A stretch of DNA of 11,752 bases, from NCBI GenBank assembly GCA_013151115.1, contig JAADIW010000143.1:1-11752 (forward strand), given 5' to 3'. This DNA comes from Caldisericota bacterium (GTDB lineage Bacteria; Bipolaricaulota; Bipolaricaulia; Bipolaricaulales; Bipolaricaulaceae). The position numbers and the translations under genes are program-made. This document shows positions 6,209 to 11,752 of the stretch, piece after piece. Below the pieces are notes generated by a model. It was given only the letters and a program-made list of their open reading frames with translations. It ran no database searches and was not told where the DNA came from. Each line of letters starts with the position of its first letter. Position 1 is the first letter of the stretch.

Positions 6209-7026
6209 GCTACCCCCGACTCCTGCGCCGCACCCTGCTCTACATGGGGGTCACCGCCTTCGCCCTGTGGGTGCTCATCCCCATCTTCTTCATCGGGATC
6301 TCCTCCTTTACCCCCCGGAACGAGATCTACGCGTGGCCCAAGCCCATCATCCCGAGCCATTTCTCGCTGGACACGATGGAGTTCTTCCTGGGCTCCTACG
6401 GCGTGCTGAACTCGCTTTTGAACAGCGTGTGGGTGGCCCTGCTCACCCTCTCCTTCACCCTGGCGGTGGGGGCGCCGGCGGGGTACGCCGTGGCCCGGTT
6501 CTTCTTCCGGGGGAGGGAGGCCTTCCGGCTGGGGATCCTCATCACGCGCATGTTCCCCACCGCCCTCCTCGCCGTCCCGCTGGCCGTCACCTTCATCCGG
6601 TGGGGGCTCTACGACACCCTGGTGGGGGTGGCGTTGATCCACACCGCCATGGCGCTCCCGTTCGCGGTGATCATCACCACGGGGATCTTCATGGGGGTGC
6701 CCAAGGACCTGGAGGAGGCGGCGATGACGCTGGGGTGCAGCCGCTTCGGCGCCTTCGCCCGGGTGGCGTTGCCGTTGGCGCTGCCGGGCCTGGCGGCGGC
6801 GGCGATGTTCACCTTCGTCATCTCTTGGAACGAGGTGTTCGCCGCCACCATCCTCACGGTGAACAACCGGACCCTGCCGGCCCATATCCTCACCACTATC
6901 CAGGCCTCTCCCCTCTACTTCCGCTTCGCCGGCGGGTTCTTCATGATCCTCCCGGCCCTGTTCTTCATGTTCCTGATCCGGCGGTACCTGTTCCACATGT
7001 GGGGCGGGGCCACGGCAGAGAGGTGA
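6205..7026 (+). CDS. ABC sugar transporter permease, MalG/UgpE type
   Basis: This 273-residue second channel subunit is typical in length for MalG-type proteins. The first helix is TAFALWVLIPIFFIGISSF. A periplasmic segment (SFTPRNEIYAWPKPIIPSHF) and five more helices follow. The EAA docking loop DLEEAAMTLGCSRFGAF has E171, A172, A173 and G177, followed by ALPLALPG. The start is fixed by the ATGA overlap with the preceding permease and by GGAGGTGATC at 6190-6199, a full anti-SD complement. The stop is three bases before the ATPase start. Substrate specificity is not readable from the sequence. Confidence 0.92.
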   Translation: MSYPRLLRRTLLYMGVTAFALWVLIPIFFIGISSFTPRNEIYAWPKPIIPSHFSLDTMEFFLGSYGVLNSLLNSVWVALLTLSFTLAVGAPAGYAVARFFFRGREAFRLGILITRMFPTALLAVPLAVTFIRWGLYDTLVGVALIHTAMALPFAVIITTGIFMGVPKDLEEAAMTLGCSRFGAFARVALPLALPGLAAAAMFTFVISWNEVFAATILTVNNRTLPAHILTTIQASPLYFRFAGGFFMILPALFFMFLIRRYLFHMWGGATAER

Positions 7027-7029
7027 ACC

Positions 7030-8125
7030 ATGGCGGCTGAGATACGACTGGAGAACGTACGGAAGGCCTTCGGGAAGGTCGTGGCCGTACGGGATATGGA
7101 CCTCGTGGTGGAGCCCGGGGAGTTCCTCGTGCTGCTGGGCCCATCGGGCTGCGGGAAGACCACCACCCTGCGGTGCATCGCGGGGCTGGAGCGGGTGGAT
7201 CGGGGGCGGGTCTACATCGGCGGCCGCGACGTCACCGCCCTCCCCCCCTCGAGGCGGGGGATCGCCATGGTGTTCCAGTCCTACGCGGTCTTCCCCCACA
7301 TGACGGTGGCCCAGAACATCGCGTTCGGCCTCCGCATGCGCCACACCCCCAAGGAGGAGATAAAGAGGGCGGTCAAAGAGGTGGCGGAGCTCCTTCAGAT
7401 CGACGAGCTCCTCGATCGTTACCCCTCCCAGCTCTCCGGGGGCCAGCGTCAGCGGGTGGCGGTGGCGCGGCCTGGTCATGCGGCCCGAGGTGCTCCTGAT
7501 GGACGAGCCGCTCTCAAACCTCGACGCGCTCCTACGCCTGCAGATGCGGGCCGAGCTGAAGAAGCTCCACCGGGAGGTAGGCACCACCACCGTGTACGTC
7601 ACCCACGACCAGATCGAGGCCCTGTCCCTGGGCGACCGGATCGCGGTGATGCGGGACGGGGAGATCGTGCAGCTGGATACCCCGCACGAGGTGTACGACA
7701 AGCCCGCCACCGTGTTCGTCGGCGGGTTCATCGGCACGCCCCCGATGAACTTCCTCCGCGCCGAGGTCAGGAAGGCGGACGGGAGGGTGTACCTCGCCGT
7801 GGGGGACTTCTCCGTGGAGGTACACGAGGAGTGGGAGGGGAAGCTGGAGGAGATGGTGGGGACGCCGGTGGTCCTGGGTATCCGCGCCGAGAACATCGAG
7901 GTGCGGCCCACCCCCGAGGAGGGGACCCTCCCGGCCCAGGTGATCGTGGCCGAGCCCTTGGGCTCCCAGCAGCTCCTCACCGTCCAAGTGGGGAAGGATG
8001 TGCTGAAGGTGGCGACGAGCCCCGAGCTCTCCGTCGCCCCGGGCCAAACGATCGGTCTCGTCCTCACCAAGGCCAAGATAAGGCTATTCGACGAGAAGAC
8101 CGGAGAAGCGCTGAAGTTCGACTGA
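7030..8125 (+). pseudogene. ABC transporter ATPase, MalK/UgpC type, interrupted by a frameshift at about 7470
   Basis: This is the energy-coupling ATPase of the importer, split over two frames. The first part (ATG 7030 to codon 147) has Walker A GPSGCGKT (37-44), the Q-loop VFQSYAVFPHM and the signature LSGGQRQRV (135-143). After VAVAR the correct frame continues one base later as LVMRPEVLLMDEPLSNLDA (Walker B, D-loop), THDQ (H-loop) and a C-terminal TOBE-like domain with VVLGIRAENIEV. Homologues read VAVARALVMRPE here, so two bases that would complete the alanine codon seem to be missing. Restored, the protein would be about 365 residues, the usual size. Every other motif is intact, which favours a sequencing or assembly error or a very recent lesion. 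As sequenced, the first frame stays open and runs into the mannosylglycerate synthase frame, ending at 9300. Confidence 0.88.
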
Positions 8126-8142
8126 GGTACAGGAGGTCAGCG

Positions 8143-9300
8143 ATGTCGTTGGTTGTGTTTCCGTTCAAGGAGGAGAACCCCGAAGTCCTGCTGAGGAGCG
8201 TGAGGATAGCCCTCGCCCACCCGCGGGTATCGGAGGTCCTGTGCGTGGGGGCGAGCGAGGACCACTGCTTCCGTGCCGTATCCGCCGCGATCCCCGAGCT
8301 CTCGCGGGAGTACGGGAAGCGCGTAGCGGTCATCGTCCAGGAGAGGCTGGGCGAATTGCGTCCGGGAAAGGGCGACGGGATGAACACCGGCCTCAAATAT
8401 TTCCTGGAGGAGACCGAACACGCCAGGATCCACTTCTACGACGCGGACATCGTCTCCTTCTCCGAGGAGTGGATCACCAAGGCCGAGGACGCCGCCGATG
8501 AGGGATACCAGGTGGTGCGCCATTATTTCCCCCGGTCGTCCACCGACGCCATGATCACGTGGATGATCACCCGCACGGGGTTCGCGCTTTTGTGGCCCCG
8601 CTCGGCCCTCCCGTGGATCGAGCAGCCCCTGGGCGGGGAGCTCCTCCTCACCCGCGCGGCCGCGGAGCGCCTCCTATCGGATCCCCGGGTGCGCCGCCAG
8701 TCCGACTGGGGGATCGACACCCTCTACACCTTCTCCATGGTGGCCCACGGCCTCCCCATCTACGAGATCTACATCGACGCGGGCAAGCTCCACAAGCTCT
8801 ACGGCGCCCTCACCGACCTGAAGACGATGCTCATCGAGTGCTTCTCCGCCGTGCAGGGGCTGAAGGACGAGGACGTCCCCGCGGGGACCGTGCACCACTT
8901 CGAATACCCCGGCCCGGTGCGCCAGGAAGTGAAGGAGCGGGTGGGCTACGACTTCGAGCGCACCCTCTGGCTCCTCCGGGAGAACTGGACCGATCGCCAG
9001 GTGGAGCTCCTCGGGCTCTTTCCCCGCCCCGTGCGGGAGGGGATGCTGACCTGCCGGGAGTACCCGCGTTTCTCCTTCATGGACGAGGACGCGTGGGCCG
9101 AGACGTACCTGGTGCTCCTCGAGCGCTTCGACCCCGCCGAGGAGGACTGGAGGGAGCTCCTGTTCAAGCTCTGGATCGCCCGGGTCCTCCAGTACACCAC
9201 CGCGGTGGCCCTGCGGGGCTACGATCACGCCCTCCACTACCTCCACCGGATGGTGGCCCGGTACGTCCACCGCGCGCTCGTGGGGGGATCAGCCGCGTAG
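8143..9300 (+). CDS. mgs: Mannosylglycerate synthase (GT78)
   Basis: This 385-residue enzyme transfers mannose from GDP-mannose to D-glycerate in one step, making the compatible solute 2-O-alpha-mannosyl-D-glycerate in the cytoplasm. It matches the Rhodothermus marinus enzyme, as I remember it, along its whole length. It starts MSLVVFPFK, and QERLG (66-70), RPGKGDGMNTGL (73-84), the metal-binding YDADI (D100, D102), R131, SDWGID with W189 and D192, and H217 and Y220 all sit where I recall them in that protein. The start ATG 8143 has AGGAGGT five bases upstream and lies 17 bases after the ATPase stop. It is the last gene of the ABC operon, and its stop overlaps the convergent regulator gene by 12 bases. 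The frame also stays open upstream because of the ATPase frameshift, but family homology begins only at 8143. I am very confident of the family. Confidence 0.95.
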   Translation: MSLVVFPFKEENPEVLLRSVRIALAHPRVSEVLCVGASEDHCFRAVSAAIPELSREYGKRVAVIVQERLGELRPGKGDGMNTGLKYFLEETEHARIHFYDADIVSFSEEWITKAEDAADEGYQVVRHYFPRSSTDAMITWMITRTGFALLWPRSALPWIEQPLGGELLLTRAAAERLLSDPRVRRQSDWGIDTLYTFSMVAHGLPIYEIYIDAGKLHKLYGALTDLKTMLIECFSAVQGLKDEDVPAGTVHHFEYPGPVRQEVKERVGYDFERTLWLLRENWTDRQVELLGLFPRPVREGMLTCREYPRFSFMDEDAWAETYLVLLERFDPAEEDWRELLFKLWIARVLQYTTAVALRGYDHALHYLHRMVARYVHRALVGGSAA

Positions 9301-10737
9301 GATGGCCTCGATCCCGGCCCGCGCCCGGGGGATGGCCGCCGCGGGGGAGGCCCGCCCGGCGAGCACGTCCTCCACCATGACGCGGAACTGGTAGGAGATC
9401 TTCGCGTAGTGGGGGTCCGTGGGACGGGACCGGGCGTAGGGGAGGATGGCGCTCTCCTCCCGCTGGTACCAGCTCCGGTCCTCGAGCACGGCCGCCACGG
9501 AGCGGCGGCTGGGGAGTCGCCCGGTGCGTACGCAGAACGCCTCCATGAGGTCCGGGGCCGCGAGCTCCTTCAGTATCCCCAACGCGGCCTCGCGGTCCCG
9601 GGTCTGGCGCGTCACCGCGAAGACCATGCCTCCCGTGGCCGCGGCCGGGGTCCCGTCCGATGGGGCGGGGATGGGGACCATGCCGAACCGTTCCCGGAAC
9701 TCCCGCTCCCCCGTCCTGGCCGCGGCCTGGATCGCCCGCTTCTCGTAGGTGCCCCCGAACGCGAAGGCCGCTTCCCCGCGGGCGAGGCGCTTCCGCGGCC
9801 CGTCCCACGGGAGGGAGACCACATCCGGCGGGGCCAACCGGTGGTCGTGCACGAGCCCGTGGAGGAACCTGAGGGGCCGCTCGGCCCGCCTCCCCGCGAG
9901 GCCGGGCCCCTTACCCTTGACGAGTTCCACCCCCGCGCTCCAGAAGAGGGGGAGGAGCTGATAGGTGGTGGTCTCGCCCCCCCGCACCCCCCCGCAGAAG
10001 ACGATGGGGTAAGGCTTCGGCCCGTGGGCGGTTCCCGCCCGCACCAATCTGGAGGCGTGCGCCACGAGCTCGTCCCAGGTGCGCGGCGGCTCCAGGCCCT
10101 CCGCCTCCAGGAGGTCCTTGCGGTACCAGAGCACCGTGACGCTGAGGTCCGCCTGGACCCCGTAGATGTGTCCGTCCACGAGGAGCCCGTCCGCCACGCC
10201 GGGCAGGAGGTCATCCAGATAGGAGGAGGTCCAGGGTGGATCCAGCTCGTCCAGGGGGAGGAAGAACTGGAGCGCGGCGAGCTCCGCCATCCACACGAGG
10301 TCGATAAGCACGATGTCCGGGGCCTCGCCCGCGGCGACCGCGCCGATGATGCGATCCCTCAGACGGGGGCGCCCCACCACCTCTATCTCCAGGCGCACCG
10401 GGTGCCGTTCGTTCCGCTCGTTGTAGCGGCTCTCCCCCTGGAGGAGGTACCGGATCCACTCGCGTTCCGGGACCAGGGCGTGGAGGGTCGAGGCCTCCGC
10501 CTCCGCCACGTAGGTCCCGCTGCCCTGGACCCGGTAGAGGATCCCCTCCTCCACCAGCTCGGCGATGGCCTGGCGTACCGTGAGGCGGCTGACCCCCAGG
10601 AGCCGGGAGAGCTCTCGTTCCGTGGGGATCTTGTCGCCGGGTTGCAAACGGTTACTTTCGATCCAGGTGCGGATGTATTCCTTGAGCTGTTTGTAGAGCG
10701 GCCTCTCCGGTTGCCGGTTGAATTCCCACGCGTCCAT
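9289..10737 (-). CDS. GntR-type regulator fused to an ABC solute-binding domain
   Basis: This 482-residue two-domain protein starts with a GntR winged-helix DNA-binding domain at residues 12-79 (LYKQLKEYIRTWIES, IPTERELSRLLGVSRLTVRQ, GILYRVQGSGTYV). From about residue 90 it has a solute-binding fold: GEAPDIVLIDLVWMAEL, then the domain-crossing block VTVLWYRKDLLEAEGLEPP, TWDELV, and a C-terminal part with VPIPAPSDGTPAAATGGMVF. There is no signal peptide or membrane segment, so the binding domain should work in the cytoplasm as the effector sensor, replacing the usual GntR effector domain. ATG 10737 is chosen because the wing-helix domain begins just after it; the ribosome site is weak. It converges on mgs with a 12-base overlap. 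It probably controls the ABC/mgs operon and perhaps itself, which is an inference from position. Confidence 0.92.
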   Translation of the reverse strand: MDAWEFNRQPERPLYKQLKEYIRTWIESNRLQPGDKIPTERELSRLLGVSRLTVRQAIAELVEEGILYRVQGSGTYVAEAEASTLHALVPEREWIRYLLQGESRYNERNERHPVRLEIEVVGRPRLRDRIIGAVAAGEAPDIVLIDLVWMAELAALQFFLPLDELDPPWTSSYLDDLLPGVADGLLVDGHIYGVQADLSVTVLWYRKDLLEAEGLEPPRTWDELVAHASRLVRAGTAHGPKPYPIVFCGGVRGGETTTYQLLPLFWSAGVELVKGKGPGLAGRRAERPLRFLHGLVHDHRLAPPDVVSLPWDGPRKRLARGEAAFAFGGTYEKRAIQAAARTGEREFRERFGMVPIPAPSDGTPAAATGGMVFAVTRQTRDREAALGILKELAAPDLMEAFCVRTGRLPSRRSVAAVLEDRSWYQREESAILPYARSRPTDPHYAKISYQFRVMVEDVLAGRASPAAAIPRARAGIEAILRG

Positions 10738-10752
10738 TCTCTGCTCAAAATC

Positions 10753-10781
10753 AATATACTACTGCGCAGGGAATAATTCCA
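10753..10781 (-). promoter_or_regulatory. Possible promoter and small palindrome upstream of the GntR-SBP gene
   Basis: On the minus strand TATATT (10758-10753) is a plausible -10. The -35 position (10781-10776) reads TGGAAT, a poor match. The palindrome GGAATAATTCC (10770-10780, five-base arms around one base) overlaps it and might be an autoregulatory site. It does not resemble the palindrome in the ABC promoter. Weak call. Confidence 0.3.
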
Positions 10782-10808
10782 GTCGGAAGAACCGCGTTCG
10801 GAAGCGAT

Positions 10809-10836
10809 TTGGCGGGGATCGTGGGAGGGCTAAAAT
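10809..10836 (+). promoter_or_regulatory. Probable promoter of the rubredoxin operon
   Basis: TTGGCG (10809-10814), a 16-base spacer and TAAAAT (10831-10836) form a sigma70-like promoter, with a start expected near 10843 and a short leader before the rubredoxin ribosome site. The -10 box is identical to that of the ABC operon promoter. Confidence 0.5.
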
Positions 10837-10867
10837 AGGGGCATCCCTTCGCGTGGAGGAGGATGGG

Positions 10868-11029
10868 ATGGAGAAGTGGGAGTGCACCGTGTGCGGCTGG
10901 ATCTACGACCCCGAGGCGGGTGATCCCTCCCAAGGGGTGGAGCCCGGCACCCCGTTCGAGGACCTCCCCGAGTCCTGGGTCTGTCCCGAGTGCGGCGCCC
11001 CGAAGAGCATGTTCGAGAAGGTCGGATGA
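10868..11029 (+). CDS. Rubredoxin
   Basis: This 53-residue one-iron electron carrier is full length for the family. The two cysteine knuckles are CTVCG near residue 6 and CPECGAPK near residue 39. Between them are the standard WIYDPEAGDP and PGTPFEDLPESWVCP segments. Four cysteines bind one Fe and no key residue is missing. ATG 10868 has GGAGGAGG (10855-10862) five bases upstream; ATG 10863 is in another frame and is not used. Its stop overlaps the oxidoreductase start (ATGA), so the two are almost certainly an electron-transfer pair. In anaerobes and microaerophiles rubredoxin passes electrons to oxygen- or peroxide-reducing enzymes, but the partner acceptor is not in this window. Confidence 0.97.
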   Translation: MEKWECTVCGWIYDPEAGDPSQGVEPGTPFEDLPESWVCPECGAPKSMFEKVG

Positions 11030-11752
11030 GGCATGTCGTCGTCGGCGGGGGAATCGCGGGCCTCACCGCGGCGCGCAGGCTCCGGGCCCTTGATCCCTCC
11101 GCCGAGATCACCGTGCTCCAGGAGGAGCCATTACCCTACTACCTCCGGCCGGGCCTCATCTCCGTCCTCGCGGGCGAGAAGGACATCGCCGACATCTCTC
11201 CATTTCCCCCGGAGTGGTTCGAACGGCAGGGAATCGCCTATCGACCGGGCGTCAGGGCGGTGCGCCTCGCCCCCGATCGCCGTGAGGTGGAGCTCGCGGG
11301 CGGGGAGAGGGTCACATACGATAGGCTCCTCCTCGCCACCGGGGCCGAGCCGTTCATCCCCCCGATACCCGGGCTCTCCCTCGACCGGGAGGGGATCTTC
11401 GCCCTGAGGCGCGCTGCCGATGCGGAGCGGATCATCGCGTACCTCGAGCGGGCGAAACGTGCCATCGTGGTGGGCGGGGGGCTCCTGGGGCTGGAAGCGG
11501 CCCGGGCCCTGACCAGGCGGGGCCTCTCGGCCGTGGTGCTCGAGTCGCGCCCCTGGCTTCTGCCCCGCCAGCTCGACCGCCGGGGCTCGGAGGTACTCGC
11601 GCGCGTCCTGGCGGAGATGGGGATCGAGGTGCGGACCGGTGTGGTATGTCGGGGGATCCCGGGGGAGGGGGCGGTGACGGGCGTGCAGCTCGAGGGGGGC
11701 GGTCGGATCGCCGGGGAGATGGTGCTGGTGTCCACCGGCATCGTGCCGCGCA
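11026..11752 (+). CDS. FAD/NAD(P)H-dependent oxidoreductase, rubredoxin reductase-like (cut by window edge)
   Basis: The first 242 residues of a two-dinucleotide-binding-domain flavoprotein are visible. FAD-binding VVGGGIAGL is at 5-13, and LLLATGAEPFIPPIPG (101-116) is the conserved ATG motif region. NAD(P)-binding VVGGGLLGLEAA is at 148-159, and VSTGIVPR near the edge is the second conserved FAD-contact segment. The LQEEPLPYYLRPGLI segment is typical of the nitrite-reductase-NirB-like and rubredoxin-reductase branch. The protein lacks the CxxxxC redox disulfide near the FAD that marks glutathione-reductase-type enzymes. The start is set by ATGA coupling to rubredoxin, which suggests NAD(P)H:rubredoxin oxidoreductase. 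The C-terminus is outside the window, so a fused extra domain cannot be excluded. Confidence 0.88.
   Translation, partial: MRHVVVGGGIAGLTAARRLRALDPSAEITVLQEEPLPYYLRPGLISVLAGEKDIADISPFPPEWFERQGIAYRPGVRAVRLAPDRREVELAGGERVTYDRLLLATGAEPFIPPIPGLSLDREGIFALRRAADAERIIAYLERAKRAIVVGGGLLGLEAARALTRRGLSAVVLESRPWLLPRQLDRRGSEVLARVLAEMGIEVRTGVVCRGIPGEGAVTGVQLEGGGRIAGEMVLVSTGIVPR

Noticed and set aside
6163..8076. A 637-codon minus-strand open frame opposite the second permease and the ATPase
   Set aside because: Low-complexity Arg/Pro/His-rich translation with no domain signal; a shadow of GC-rich genes.
7030..9300. A genuine ATPase-mannosylglycerate synthase fusion protein
   Set aside because: The middle third is out of frame with the ATPase and translates to low-complexity sequence, while the correct ATPase motifs continue in the neighbouring frame.
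10784..10806. Two CGGAAG repeats upstream of rubredoxin, one resembling a half of the ABC promoter palindrome
   Set aside because: The match is too short and imperfect, and the same hexamer turns up elsewhere in the window; it cannot be told from chance.
1..11752. tRNA or rRNA genes, CRISPR arrays, insertion sequences, prophage or defence genes
   Set aside because: I found no cloverleaf, regularly spaced repeats, transposase motifs or target-site duplications; the space is filled by metabolic and housekeeping genes.

Overview
The window is high-GC bacterial DNA with tightly packed genes, strong Shine-Dalgarno sites, sigma70-like TTGACA/TAAAAT promoters and repeated ATGA stop/start overlaps. 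TilS, a site-2 protease and rubredoxin make it bacterial. The closest homologue I recognise is the single-step mannosylglycerate synthase known from Rhodothermus marinus. This compatible-solute enzyme, with the rubredoxin pair, fits a thermophilic or salt-adapted, probably anaerobic or microaerophilic organism. The phylum cannot be fixed from sequence alone, and nothing here is clearly foreign.

Layout. Positions 1-3919 are a leftward gene run: a GT4 glycosyltransferase, a sugar-phosphate nucleotidyltransferase (ATGA overlap), a 53-bp gap, tilS, and the start of an rseP-type site-2 protease (ATGA overlap, running off the left edge). A divergent promoter region (about 3920-4084) holds a strong rightward promoter whose -35/-10 spacer is exactly filled by a 17-bp palindrome. 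Rightward from 4085 runs a carbohydrate ABC importer operon: secreted solute-binding protein, a long perfect palindrome or hairpin, two permeases, an ATPase broken by a frameshift, and then a GT78 mannosylglycerate synthase. Converging on it (10737-9289) is a regulator in which a GntR winged-helix domain is fused to an ABC-type solute-binding domain. From 10868 rightward lie rubredoxin and a FAD/NAD(P)H oxidoreductase cut by the right edge.

How the genes may work together (inference): the nucleotidyltransferase could supply an activated sugar such as GDP-mannose. Mannosylglycerate synthase would join mannose to D-glycerate, and the GT4 enzyme may build a related glycosylglycerate. The ABC importer may recover the solute or take up a precursor. 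The GntR-SBP protein would sense a cytoplasmic ligand with the same type of fold that the importer uses outside. The main points of interest are this fusion regulator, the synthesis-plus-import arrangement, the operator-like palindrome, and two apparent lesions: a 2-nt loss in the ATPase and a missing loop in the solute-binding protein. There is no gene-free stretch longer than about 170 bases.
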